A stretch of 50,326 bases of DNA, taken from the NCBI GenBank assembly GCA_003209565.1, contig QCQK01000008.1:1-50326 (forward strand), given 5' to 3'. Both the position numbers and the translations under genes were made by a program. Origin of the DNA: Prochlorococcus sp. AG-449-J16. Lineage in GTDB: Bacteria; Cyanobacteriota; Cyanobacteriia; PCC-6307; Cyanobiaceae. The notes below the pieces were generated by a model, which did not search any database, was not told the DNA's origin, and saw only the letters and a program-made list of their open reading frames with translations. Positions 20,565-29,713 of the stretch are shown here, piece by piece (positions within the stretch are counted from its first letter, which is position 1; every line of letters starts with the position of its first letter).

Positions 20565-21206
20565 ATGCTCATTCCAATTAATTCAAATCAAATTTCAAAA
20601 CTTATTCCTGCGGTGGGTACCGGAAGTCAATTTAAGTACACTCTGGGTAATCCAAGAAAAATTCTTCAAAGAATAATAGTTTCTTCAATTGGTGGATTTA
20701 TATCATTAATCATCAGTTCGACAGGAGATCAAACAAATAATTTCTGGTTATTGCTTTGTGTCGCTTTCTTTTTGTATATCATCTGGGGCCCAATTCTTGA
20801 ATCAAGTAGAAAAAATTTGCAATTAAGAAAATATAAATTTTTTTCTATATTTGATGGTTATGTATCAGATATCTATAAAACAGAAAAGATTGAAAGTTCA
20901 AGAGAACAATCTAATAGGCAAGGTCGATTAGAAGTTATCGAAAACAAAAGGACTTGGTTAGTACTTGAATTAGAAGATGAAGATGGTTATTTGGAAAAAT
21001 TAAGTTTCCCCATGGAAAATAAACATAGTCAAATTAGAGTGGGTTCGAGTATTAGATGTTTATTAACATCTGATAACCGTAATTTTGACAGAGATTTTTA
21101 TTTGACCGATGCTTGGCTTCCAGAAATTAACTTATGGGTTGGTGAGTACCCCTATTTATTAAGACCAGCTTTTGAGGAAATTTGCTATATTTATATGAAT
21201 AGATAG
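20565..21206 (+). CDS. Conserved cyanobacterial two-TM protein, unknown
   Basis: This 213-residue protein starts with a PAVGTGSQFKY block, has two membrane spans (about residues 37-52 and 62-80) with a conserved WGPILESSRKNL after the second, then a beta-rich soluble domain with a WLVLELEDEDGYLEKLSFP region and a C-terminal LPEINLWVGEYPYLLRPAF block. I recognise this as a family shared by cyanobacteria (and probably plastid-bearing eukaryotes), of unknown function. Some databases label relatives as phosphate transporter permeases, which the sequence does not support. It follows dapB with a 1-base gap and is probably co-transcribed. Confidence 0.75.
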   Translation: MLIPINSNQISKLIPAVGTGSQFKYTLGNPRKILQRIIVSSIGGFISLIISSTGDQTNNFWLLLCVAFFLYIIWGPILESSRKNLQLRKYKFFSIFDGYVSDIYKTEKIESSREQSNRQGRLEVIENKRTWLVLELEDEDGYLEKLSFPMENKHSQIRVGSSIRCLLTSDNRNFDRDFYLTDAWLPEINLWVGEYPYLLRPAFEEICYIYMNR

Positions 21207-21225
21207 TTGATATTTATATTGTCTG

Positions 21226-22380
21226 ATGAAAAATAAATTCAATTTTAAAATTGTTGGTTCTGGTCCCACAGGTTTATTCCTATCAATTGCACTTTCAAAA
21301 TTTGATTGCAATATTTTTTTAATTGATTTATTAACAAAAGATAGATTAATTAATAAAGATAAGACTTATGCAATTACTCACTCAACAAGAAAAATCTTAT
21401 CTAAATTCAGACTTTGGGAAAAATTAGAACCATTTTTATTTGGCTTTGATACCCTTTCAATTTCAGATAGCGTAACCTCTGCTTTGACCAACTTATCAAC
21501 TTTTGACTTAGATGATGATATAAGATCTGCTGAAAATATTGGTTGGGTAGTTAAACATTCGGATCTTATGAACGTATTTTTTCAAGAGATTGATAATTAT
21601 GAAAATATTTTTTTTATGACGCCAAATAAATTGTTACGTAAAAAAATATTATTTGATTATCAATTTCTTTCAACTGGAGCAAACTCACTTGATAAAAAAT
21701 TGTTAGATTTTGTAGATATAAAAAAATGTTATAGCCAGTCTTGTTTAACTTTTAAAATTTCTCTTAGAGGTCATTCTGAAAAGCGCGCTTATGAAATTTT
21801 TAGAAAAGAGGGCCCACTTGCATTATTACCTTTAGAAAAAAATTTATATCAAGTAATTTGGACTTCCAGTACATTAAAGGCTATTGAAAGATTGAATTCT
21901 GATAAGAATTTTTTATTGGACAACTTATCAACTATCTTGCCGGGTGAATTTAAGTTGGATCAAATAATTGGTGAATTTAATATTTTTCCTGTTTCATTAT
22001 CCTTAAATTTGCCAGTTTTAAATTTTAAAAAATTAGTTTTTGTAGGAGATGCATTTCATACATTTCATCCTGTTGGTGGTCAGGGCCTAAATAGTTGTTG
22101 GAGAGATGTTAATACTATTTATGATCTTTTTAATAAAAATACTATTATTACAAATATACAACTGAAATTATTTAAATTTAAGTATTTTTCAAGTAGGATT
22201 TTAGACATTATCGTTACTATTGTCATTACTGATTCATTGATATCAATTTTTACTAATAGAAACCTTCTTTTATTTCCAATAAGGAAATTTTCATTTTTAC
22301 TTTTAAATAATTTTCTTTTTATAAGAAAATTAGTCCTAAATCAAATGACTAAATCTCTCGTTTATTCAAGGATTAAATAA
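21226..22380 (+). CDS. UbiH/COQ6-family FAD-dependent hydroxylase
   Basis: This 384-residue flavoprotein has an N-terminal dinucleotide-binding fold (KIVGSGPTGLFLSIALSKF, residues 8-26). The second FAD motif, VFVGDAFHTFHPVGGQGLNSCWRDV, near residue 275 has the GD and the HPxGGQGLN signature of aromatic-ring hydroxylases of the UbiH/VisC/COQ6 group. In cyanobacteria a role in quinone or related ring hydroxylation is possible, but the substrate is not fixed. The N-terminal Rossmann loop GSGPTG keeps the three glycines. The C-terminal 60 residues are unusually hydrophobic. It ends 5 bases before the DUF2949 gene. Confidence 0.85.
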   Translation: MKNKFNFKIVGSGPTGLFLSIALSKFDCNIFLIDLLTKDRLINKDKTYAITHSTRKILSKFRLWEKLEPFLFGFDTLSISDSVTSALTNLSTFDLDDDIRSAENIGWVVKHSDLMNVFFQEIDNYENIFFMTPNKLLRKKILFDYQFLSTGANSLDKKLLDFVDIKKCYSQSCLTFKISLRGHSEKRAYEIFRKEGPLALLPLEKNLYQVIWTSSTLKAIERLNSDKNFLLDNLSTILPGEFKLDQIIGEFNIFPVSLSLNLPVLNFKKLVFVGDAFHTFHPVGGQGLNSCWRDVNTIYDLFNKNTIITNIQLKLFKFKYFSSRILDIIVTIVITDSLISIFTNRNLLLFPIRKFSFLLLNNFLFIRKLVLNQMTKSLVYSRIK

Positions 22381-22385
22381 AACTC

Positions 22386-22586
22386 ATGAAAAATAATTTC
22401 TCTAGAGAATTGATAATTTATTTATTTAATGTAGTAGGCCTAGAGGAGTCTTCCATTGAACTTGGAATAAAATTGTCTATAAAAAATAACACTCCACTAC
22501 CAATATTATTATGGAGTTATGGAATGCTAACTATTGAAGAACTGGATAAGTTATATTCATTTTTATTTCAAAAAATGGACCAATAA
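22386..22586 (+). CDS. DUF2949 family protein
   Basis: This 66-residue protein fits the cyanobacterial DUF2949 pattern: an N-terminal LIIYLFNVVGL, then ESSIELGIKLS, then the conserved PILLWSYGMLTIEELDKLYSFL. The fold is predicted all-helical. The function is unknown. It lies between the hydroxylase and the DUF3038/DUF4335 pair, all in the same direction. Confidence 0.8.
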   Translation: MKNNFSRELIIYLFNVVGLEESSIELGIKLSIKNNTPLPILLWSYGMLTIEELDKLYSFLFQKMDQ

Positions 22587-22691
22587 TTCTGTTATAGTTA
22601 GTAAGTATTTTAATAAAGAGCAATTACAGTTTTAACTAGACGAAATCAGGTATCGAGAAAGTCTATTGAGAAGCTTGATTTATTATTATTA

Positions 22692-23147
22692 ATGTTAGAA
22701 ACTATTGACTTAAATGGTATACAGTCCCTTTATGCCTTATCAAATAGACTTAATTTAAATAATGTTTTGCCAAATAAAGTTACTATTTGGAAATTAAGAA
22801 ATAATAATCCATTGAGAAAATCTTATGTTAGTAACAATATTAAACTTAACGAATTCGATGCTTTAATTAAAGTTACTGTTGAAATGTCTAAGTATTTATA
22901 TCCTTACATCAGAGAGATACTGAAATCTAAAGAAGATCTTCAAGAGAATTCAGTTATTTGGGATGATTTTAATAAGAGATTTATTGAGTTAATTATAGAG
23001 AGATTCAATATAGATAGTATGAAAGTGAAAAAGCTTTTAAATCAAGCAGATAATGATGAATTTATTGTAAAGTCTTTGCTTACTTTATCGTTTTGCATTT
23101 CAAATCAGGGTTATCAAAAGTTGAAGAATTTTTTATACGATTTTTAA
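22692..23147 (+). CDS. DUF3038 family protein (start uncertain)
   Basis: The block VLPNKVTIWKLRNNNPLRKSY (near residue 25) and the C-terminal YQKLKNFLYDF identify the cyanobacterial DUF3038 family. The first ATG (22692) gives 151 residues. However, the frame stays open upstream to a stop at 22614, and the upstream codons read VSRKSIEKLDLLLL, which matches the usual family start (Arg/Lys-rich, then LDLLLLAIEALDLGG). The true product is therefore probably longer, but no ATG, GTG or TTG is available there; ATT at 22623 or 22665 would be needed. It is followed after one base by a DUF4335 gene, the usual neighbour. Confidence 0.85.
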   Translation: MLETIDLNGIQSLYALSNRLNLNNVLPNKVTIWKLRNNNPLRKSYVSNNIKLNEFDALIKVTVEMSKYLYPYIREILKSKEDLQENSVIWDDFNKRFIELIIERFNIDSMKVKKLLNQADNDEFIVKSLLTLSFCISNQGYQKLKNFLYDF

Positions 23148-23148
23148 T

Positions 23149-23739
23149 ATGATGCAAAATAAAATATCATTTAGTCAATCTTCTGTTAGTCTTGAAATAA
23201 TTGGATTGCCGGATTATTCCAATAATGAAAATAAAGATCAAATATCTATAATCTCTCAATGGAAATTAACCATAATTGATAAACCACTTATTGAAGGTAA
23301 GCTTGAGCATTTGGGGCCTATCATGAATGCTTTTTATACTTATTCAAATCTTTTAATAAAAAACGAAATACCATTATTTGAGTCTAAATTAATTGATATA
23401 AAAGCTGAGAATCTCCATATACATAATATTGTTCTCAAGAGCTCTAAACCAAATGTAAAGCCTTTAATTTTAAATATTGGTAATTCATTGCTTTCAGATA
23501 CCATAAATTGTTTTGATCAGTTAAGTGAATCTCAAAAAGTAAGAATTAAAGAAACTTATGTACCTAATAACATTCCTAAATATTTAACATTTGGGATAAA
23601 TAAAAAAGTTAAATTTTTCAATTTCTTTATTCCACCGTTTATTGCAATTTGCTCTTTAATTTTATTCTCCTCTTCTTTTATTTATTTTTACAATCCTTTT
23701 GAAAATATAGAAAAAAAAGAACTTATAAATCCAGAATAA
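23149..23739 (+). CDS. DUF4335 family protein
   Basis: This 196-residue protein matches the cyanobacterial DUF4335 family that regularly follows DUF3038. The N-terminal half is beta-rich (SVSLEIIGLPDY, WKLTIIDKPLIEGKLEHLGPIMNAFYTY). There is a conserved LNIGNSLLSDTINCFDQL near 103-120 and one membrane span at about 162-180, close to the C-terminus. The conserved pairing suggests the two proteins work together, perhaps on the thylakoid surface. No function is known. Two ATGs stand in tandem at the start. Confidence 0.8.
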   Translation: MMQNKISFSQSSVSLEIIGLPDYSNNENKDQISIISQWKLTIIDKPLIEGKLEHLGPIMNAFYTYSNLLIKNEIPLFESKLIDIKAENLHIHNIVLKSSKPNVKPLILNIGNSLLSDTINCFDQLSESQKVRIKETYVPNNIPKYLTFGINKKVKFFNFFIPPFIAICSLILFSSSFIYFYNPFENIEKKELINPE

Positions 23740-23827
23740 ATAGCCATTAGCATCTTAAATACAAACACGATACTATAGGTTTATTTCTTTCAAGAGTAAT
23801 TTAAATTTATTTTTTAAGCTTTGATGT

Positions 23828-24196
23828 ATGGCAGATTTAAACATCCCAAATTTGAATATAAAATCTGATAAATATATTTTTAAAAAAAAATTAAATTTAA
23901 GGAGAAAATCTAAAAAAAGGCTATTTACTGAAGCTTTCTTTTTGCTTATTTTGAGTGTTTTATTAGTTTATATAAATTATTTAATTCCTAATAAATATTT
24001 GCTTCTACAAAACTTGCCTACGACATTTACTAAATCTTTTTTATTAACAATTGATCTATTTACTTATCTCTACGAAATATTTTTAGTGATTTTTATTTTT
24101 GTCTCTACTTCTACTGCTCTGATACTAATAATAGGTTCTTTTTATAGGTTGTTTAGGGTCTTTAAAAGAAAGTCAAAACAAATTATTTATAAATAA
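23828..24196 (+). CDS. Two-TM protein of unknown function
   Basis: This 122-residue protein has a basic N-terminal region with many lysines (about residues 12-32) and two membrane helices (about 33-52 and 80-106), ending in a basic tail. No family is recognised. The positive tails on both sides suggest both ends face the cytoplasm. It lies 89 bases after the DUF4335 gene and could be in the same unit or have its own promoter. Confidence 0.6.
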   Translation: MADLNIPNLNIKSDKYIFKKKLNLRRKSKKRLFTEAFFLLILSVLLVYINYLIPNKYLLLQNLPTTFTKSFLLTIDLFTYLYEIFLVIFIFVSTSTALILIIGSFYRLFRVFKRKSKQIIYK

Positions 24197-24198
24197 TT

Positions 24199-24360
24199 TC
24201 AAATAGGTTGCATTAGTCCACCACTTCCTGAATCTGAATCATCATCATCATTTTCTGTTTCTACTCCAAATAGTGCAAAAACACCAAGAGCAATGGATGA
24301 TAGGATAATCGATAATGGCAAAATTGAAGTTTGTATCCCAGCGTCTATATATTCACCCAT
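24199..24360 (-). CDS. Small single-TM protein with acidic tail (53 aa)
   Basis: A 53-residue frame begins MGEYIDAGIQTSI, has one hydrophobic helix (about residues 13-32, with LGVFALFGV at its end), then an acidic and glycine-rich tail (ENDDDDSDSGSGGL). The design is like small thylakoid proteins of picocyanobacteria, and the composition bias is too regular for chance. I cannot assign it to a known photosystem or NDH subunit. It converges with the 23828 gene, its stop 2 bases past that gene's end. Confidence 0.65.
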   Translation of the reverse strand: MGEYIDAGIQTSILPLSIILSSIALGVFALFGVETENDDDDSDSGSGGLMQPI

Positions 24361-24432
24361 AAAATAAATAAATTTTTATAAACCTAACCGAAATCAAACT
24401 CTTTCGCGGATTTTAAATAATTATTTAATAAT

Positions 24433-27400
24433 TTATTCTTTTTTAATAAGAAGTTCTTTATCGAAATTCTTTATTTCTCTTTCAAAAGAACCAAACCAAA
24501 AAATTAGTTGATCAATTTGATTTTGAATTTCAGTTACTCCTAAACCTCTTATTGTTATGATTGATGATTGTTCTCCTTCATCAAAATAAAATTTATTTTG
24601 AACACTACTTGCCAATGAATTTTTAAGAATTTTAAAAGTAGAATTTTTTAATTTAGTCTCTATCAAGATGTTTGGCTTTTTGAGTTTGATCTTATTAAAA
24701 CCGCATTTTTTAGATAGTAATTTTAGTTTCATTATAGTAATTAAGGACTCAACAGGTTTGGGTAATGTTCCATATCTATTTAGCCAGTCTGTAGCTAATT
24801 CAGTTAACTCATCATCATTTGAACATTCAGTAGCAGATTTGTAAGCCTCAAGCTTCTCTTCCCTATTTGATATCCATGTTGCAGGTATAAATGCATTTAT
24901 TGGGAGATCAATTTGCGTGTCGCTAACTTCTGGTATTTCTTGCCCGCTAATTTCTGAAATAGCCTCATGCAGCATTTCTATATATAAATCATATCCAATA
25001 GCATTAACCTTCCCACTTTGTTCTTCTCCTAATAAACTTCCGACACCTCTTATTTCCATATCTTTCATTGCAAGCTGGTATCCACTTCCTAGTTCAGAAA
25101 AGTCTTTAATCGCTTTCAATCTTTGTTTTGCAGCGTCATTAATTTTATTTATATTTGGATAAAATAACCAAGCATGTGCTTGTATACCACTTCTACCTAC
25201 TCTCCCTCTAAGTTGATAAAGTTGTGAAAGTCCAAATTTGTGAGAATCTTCAATAATAATTGTATTTACTTTAGGGATGTCTAATCCACTTTCAATAATC
25301 GTTGTACATATCATTAGATCTACTTCTCCATTATTAAAAGCAATCATTGCATTTTCAAGATCTGTTTCGTTCATTTGCCCATGAGCAATAATAAATTTTA
25401 AGTTTGGAAACATATTTTTTAATTTGTTTACAGCTTGATCAATATCAGAAATTCTTGGAAGAACATAAAATATTTGGCCTCCCCTATCAAGTTCTTGATT
25501 AATTGCAGTTCTAATAATATCCATATCTATTTCAGATAAATATGTTTTTATTGATCTTCTTGATGGAGGAGGAGTGTTTAATAAGCTCATTTGTCTCAGT
25601 CCAGATAAGCTCATATAAAGAGTTCTTGGAATTGGAGTTGCCGAAAGAGTTAAAACGTCTATGTTAGTTTTGATTTTTTTTATTTTCTCCTTTTGTCTTA
25701 CTCCAAATCTTTGTTCTTCATCAATAACAAGTAGTCCTAAATTTTTAATTTCAATTTCTTTTCCTAAAATTTGATGCGTTGCCACAACTAAATCAATTTT
25801 GTTGTTTTTTAATCCTGCATAGATTTCCTTTCTCTCATTAACTGTTTTGAATCTATTGAGTAATGAAACTTTTATTGGGTAAGGGGAAAATCTATTATTT
25901 ATTGTTCTCCAATGTTGTTGAGCTAGGATTGTTGTTGGCGCCAGTAATATCACCTGTTTGCCTGATGTAATAGCCTTAAAAATGGCACGAACAGCTACTT
26001 CTGTTTTGCCAAACCCTACATCTCCACAAACCAACCTGTCCATTGGCTTATCGCTTTCCATATCAGACTTTATTTCTTTTACTGCAGTAATTTGATCTGG
26101 TGTTGGTTGATAAGGGAACGATTCCTCTAATTCGACTTGCCAAGGACCATCTTCTGGGTATATGTGCCCCTTTAATTTTTCTCTCTTTGCATAAAGTTTT
26201 AATATATCGACAGCAACCTTTTTGATTTGTTTCTTATTTTTATCTTTTATTCTTTCCCATTCTGTTCCTCCTAATTTATTTATTTTTGGGTTAATTTTTC
26301 CGCTTGATCTATATCTGTTAACACTACTAAGTTGATCCGCGGCAACACTTATCTTCCCATCTTGATACTGAATGACTAAATAATCTCTTGAATCTCCAGT
26401 TATATTTATTTTTTCTATTTTTAAAAATTTTCCTATTCCATGATTTTTGTGAACTATAAAATCACCTGGATTAATCTTATTAACATTTATATTTGAATTG
26501 ACACTTCTTTTTTTTCTTCTTATGAAAACATTATTAAAAAGAGATTGTTGTGAATATAGTTCTTTATCTGTTAAGAGTACAACTTTCCATATGGGAAGAT
26601 AAAAACCCTCGATTTCATAATTATTCTTATTCTTTATAATTAAAGGAGTTGAATGATTAATTGAATTAAATGCTGCATCAATATCATTAGGATTGTTTAA
26701 GAAGTTTGTATTACATTCGTGTTCAAAAAGTAAAGTCCTTGTTCTTAATGGCTGTGCTGATAATATCCATACTTTATCTTTATTTTTTATATTTTTATTT
26801 ATATCGTTGGATAATTTCCCTATATTTTTAGAGTATGTATTTAATCTTTTATCATTTAATAAAAACCTATTTTCAAGATTGTCTTTAGATTCAAATTCAT
26901 AGAATTTTATTAAATTAAAATTGCCCAGTGAATTTAATATTTCTTCAAACTTTAAATGCAAATTAGGTTTGGCCTCTAAATAAATGTCATTATTTTTAAG
27001 GTTTTCATTTAATTCATACGCACAATTATCAAAATTACTCTCTGAATCTAGATACCAATTATTTGCAAATTTCTTACAATCTTCTAATTCATCAATTACG
27101 AGAATTGTTTCCCTATCTATAAAATCTATTATATTTGAGGGTTCATTTTCAATTATTCCTAAATAACGATCAAGATTATTTTTATTTACATCTTCTGAAT
27201 TAAAAATACTGTTCTTAGATAAATTATTTAACTTATCTTTTATCAGCAAATCAAATCCAGCCTGTATTATTTCAATATTATTGATACTTTCTAATGTTTT
27301 CTGTGTATAGGGATCATATTCTCTTATTTTCTCAATTACATTATCAAAAAATTCTAATCTTATAGGAAACTCATTATTGACAGGATAAATATCTATTATT

Positions 27401-27945
27401 TCCCCTCTCCTACTCCAGAATCCTTCTGTTGAAGTTACATTGTCCTTCGTATAACCCAGCAAGGTAAGTTTATTTGCTAATTCTTGAATCTCTATTTGAA
27501 TCCCTTTTTGCAAATCTAACTTTTTTTCAATTAATAAGTTTTTATTTATTAGATGAGGTTGTAGTGATCTCTCAGTTGATATAACAATATTAAGTTCATT
27601 TTTCTCTTTATTTATTAATTTAGATAAAACAGTAAGTTGACTAAATTCAATCTCTTTGGATTTATTAATTGATGCGTATGGTAAATGTTCACTTGGAGGA
27701 TAATATAAAACTGCTTTATCATTTATACTTTCAAAATAACCAATCCATTTGTAGGCAATTTCAACATTAGGACAAATTAATAATATATTTTTTTCTTCTT
27801 TTTTTGCGATGCTATCTAAGATGATTGATTTTGCATATCTACTTGAACCAACAATATTTAATTCATTATTTTTTGAAATTCTTTTTATTAATTCAGAAGT
27901 TATTTGTGAGTTCGAAATATAATTAACTAAAGTATTTAAACTCAT
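24433..27945 (-). CDS. mfd: Transcription-repair coupling factor Mfd
   Basis: This 1170-residue DNA translocase removes RNA polymerase stalled at lesions and recruits UvrA for strand-specific repair. The layout is classic: an N-terminal UvrB-like region, an RNA-polymerase-interaction domain with PGDFIVHKNHGIGKF near residue 500, then helicase motifs. These include GDVGFGKTEVAVRA (Walker A), DEEQRFGVRQKE (DEEQ box), LSATPIPRTLYMSL, and the RecG-like TRG region GRVGRSGIQAHAW. A C-terminal domain follows. Length is typical. It is transcribed alone and leftward, divergent from the TerC gene. Confidence 0.97.
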   Translation of the reverse strand: MSLNTLVNYISNSQITSELIKRISKNNELNIVGSSRYAKSIILDSIAKKEEKNILLICPNVEIAYKWIGYFESINDKAVLYYPPSEHLPYASINKSKEIEFSQLTVLSKLINKEKNELNIVISTERSLQPHLINKNLLIEKKLDLQKGIQIEIQELANKLTLLGYTKDNVTSTEGFWSRRGEIIDIYPVNNEFPIRLEFFDNVIEKIREYDPYTQKTLESINNIEIIQAGFDLLIKDKLNNLSKNSIFNSEDVNKNNLDRYLGIIENEPSNIIDFIDRETILVIDELEDCKKFANNWYLDSESNFDNCAYELNENLKNNDIYLEAKPNLHLKFEEILNSLGNFNLIKFYEFESKDNLENRFLLNDKRLNTYSKNIGKLSNDINKNIKNKDKVWILSAQPLRTRTLLFEHECNTNFLNNPNDIDAAFNSINHSTPLIIKNKNNYEIEGFYLPIWKVVLLTDKELYSQQSLFNNVFIRRKKRSVNSNINVNKINPGDFIVHKNHGIGKFLKIEKINITGDSRDYLVIQYQDGKISVAADQLSSVNRYRSSGKINPKINKLGGTEWERIKDKNKKQIKKVAVDILKLYAKREKLKGHIYPEDGPWQVELEESFPYQPTPDQITAVKEIKSDMESDKPMDRLVCGDVGFGKTEVAVRAIFKAITSGKQVILLAPTTILAQQHWRTINNRFSPYPIKVSLLNRFKTVNERKEIYAGLKNNKIDLVVATHQILGKEIEIKNLGLLVIDEEQRFGVRQKEKIKKIKTNIDVLTLSATPIPRTLYMSLSGLRQMSLLNTPPPSRRSIKTYLSEIDMDIIRTAINQELDRGGQIFYVLPRISDIDQAVNKLKNMFPNLKFIIAHGQMNETDLENAMIAFNNGEVDLMICTTIIESGLDIPKVNTIIIEDSHKFGLSQLYQLRGRVGRSGIQAHAWLFYPNINKINDAAKQRLKAIKDFSELGSGYQLAMKDMEIRGVGSLLGEEQSGKVNAIGYDLYIEMLHEAISEISGQEIPEVSDTQIDLPINAFIPATWISNREEKLEAYKSATECSNDDELTELATDWLNRYGTLPKPVESLITIMKLKLLSKKCGFNKIKLKKPNILIETKLKNSTFKILKNSLASSVQNKFYFDEGEQSSIITIRGLGVTEIQNQIDQLIFWFGSFEREIKNFDKELLIKKE

Positions 27946-28019
27946 TTATAGTTATCAATCTTGATTACAAATATCCGATACATTATATTAGATTTTATAC
28001 TGATTGTGAATAATATTTG

Positions 28020-28730
28020 ATGGATTCAGCTGCAATAAATTCTTTTATACCCACACTAGATCAAGTGGATAGTTGGTACGAAATTTTTACACTTTTACCA
28101 ATATTAATTGCTCTAGAATTATTATTATCGGCAGATAATGCAGTCGCACTAGCTTCTCTTACTAAATCCCTCGACAGTTCAGAATTAAGATCAAGAGCCT
28201 TAAATATTGGCATAACAATATCTTTATTATTTAGGATTATTCTGATCATATTATCTAATGTTCTTCTAAAGTTTATTCTTATTAGAGTTTTTGCTGGGTT
28301 TTATTTAATATACTTATTCTTCTCAAATGTTTTTTTAAATTCAAATACAGAAAACATTGAAAATGGGACAAATAATAATAAAAATAATTTTAGGTTCTTA
28401 AGGGTTGTAGCGCTTCTTTCAATTACTGATTTTGCTTTTTCCATAGACAGTATCACTACAGCAGTAGCTATCAGTGATCAATACATATTAATTATATTTG
28501 GAGCAGTGATTGGAGTATTAGCCTTAAGATTTACATCGGGGATTTTTCTAAAACTCCTGGATATATTTTCTAGATTAGAAACAGCCGGTTACATAGCAAT
28601 TTTAATAGTTGGGATTAAACTTTTACTAAATACGTTAATTAAAGAATCTATTCTTCCAGACTATTATTTTTATTTTTTGATTCTTTTTGCTTTCATTTGG
28701 GGATTCTCTAAAAAAGAATCTAAAACTTAA
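28020..28730 (+). CDS. TerC family membrane protein
   Basis: This roughly 236-residue integral membrane protein has about seven spans and the TerC signature acidic residues: LLSADNAVALASL near residue 41 and SITDFAFSIDSITTAVAIS near 139. The Asp residues within the membrane are the proposed metal-binding sites. TerC relatives take part in manganese or calcium homeostasis, and plant TerC is needed for thylakoid membrane protein insertion. I use the ATG at 28020 rather than the adjacent TTG at 28017. Its end overlaps the convergent fmt gene by 4 bases. Confidence 0.88.
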   Translation: MDSAAINSFIPTLDQVDSWYEIFTLLPILIALELLLSADNAVALASLTKSLDSSELRSRALNIGITISLLFRIILIILSNVLLKFILIRVFAGFYLIYLFFSNVFLNSNTENIENGTNNNKNNFRFLRVVALLSITDFAFSIDSITTAVAISDQYILIIFGAVIGVLALRFTSGIFLKLLDIFSRLETAGYIAILIVGIKLLLNTLIKESILPDYYFYFLILFAFIWGFSKKESKT

Positions 28731-29713
28731 TCTGAGAGATATTCACCAACTGATGGTTTTAGCTGTTGTATCAATTGTTTTTTGCTAGAAATGTTTTTGC
28801 CTTCAAGTTTTGCTTCTAACAAAATAATTGGTTCAGTTTTGGTTGAAATTATTATTCCTTCATTTTCTATTACAGCAAGAACAATACCAGGTCTTGAATA
28901 ATTGCTCATGAAAAGGTATTTTTCATTTTTAATTTCATCAACACTCAAAACTTTGATTTTAAGTATTTTTAGGTTCTTACCTCTAAAAGTTATATTTGCT
29001 CGTGGGTATAATCCTTTTATTTTTTGAGAAATTTCAATTGCCTCATTACCCCAATCAACTCTAAAGTCAGATTTTTCAATCATTCTTGCATAAGTAATTT
29101 CTCTTCCAAGGGAATTTTGTTTTGTTAATTGAGAATTAGTTTTTTTATAAATATTTTCTTCGAGTAGTGATGTGGCATTTAAAAATAATTTTGCAGATAA
29201 AATACTAAGTTTTTCTGATAGTGTATTAAAATTATCGTCTTTACCAATTTTAATTTTTTCTTCCAATAATAAGTCGCCAGTATCTAGTCCCTCATCCATT
29301 TTCATAATTCCTACACCAGTAAATTCATCGCCATTTATTAGTGACCATTGGATTGGGGCTGCACCACGCCATCTTGGAAGTAATGAAGCATGTGCGTTCC
29401 AACATCCAAATTTTGGGATTTCCAATATCTCTTTAGGTAATATTTTCCCGTAAGCTATAACAATAAATAAATCACAAGATAGTGATTTAAGTTCACTTAT
29501 AAAATGTATATTGTCCCTGATTTTTGCTGGAGTATAAATTTTTATAGATTCTTGCTCGGCATAGCTTTTAACAGGTGAGGATATTAATTTATTTCCCCTT
29601 GATCTTTTCTTATCGGGTTGGCTAACTACTCCAATTACCTCGTGCTTAGATTTAATAAAAATATCAAGGCTCGCAATTGAATATTCAGGTGTTCCCCAGA
29701 ATATAATTCTCAC
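28727..29713 (-). CDS. fmt: Methionyl-tRNA formyltransferase
   Basis: This 328-residue enzyme formylates Met-tRNA-fMet with 10-formyl-tetrahydrofolate for initiation. Visible are the N-terminal RIIFWGTPEYSIASL, the catalytic loop NAHASLLPRWRGAAPIQWSLINGD near 108-131 (Asn, His and the SLLPRWRG signature), and GIMKMDEGLDTGDLL with the catalytic Asp. A C-terminal OB-like tRNA-binding domain follows. Its substrate tRNA is encoded in this window at 5823. The gene overlaps tldE by 4 bases and reads in the same direction (tldD, tldE, fmt). Confidence 0.97.
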   Translation of the reverse strand: MRIIFWGTPEYSIASLDIFIKSKHEVIGVVSQPDKKRSRGNKLISSPVKSYAEQESIKIYTPAKIRDNIHFISELKSLSCDLFIVIAYGKILPKEILEIPKFGCWNAHASLLPRWRGAAPIQWSLINGDEFTGVGIMKMDEGLDTGDLLLEEKIKIGKDDNFNTLSEKLSILSAKLFLNATSLLEENIYKKTNSQLTKQNSLGREITYARMIEKSDFRVDWGNEAIEISQKIKGLYPRANITFRGKNLKILKIKVLSVDEIKNEKYLFMSNYSRPGIVLAVIENEGIIISTKTEPIILLEAKLEGKNISSKKQLIQQLKPSVGEYLSD

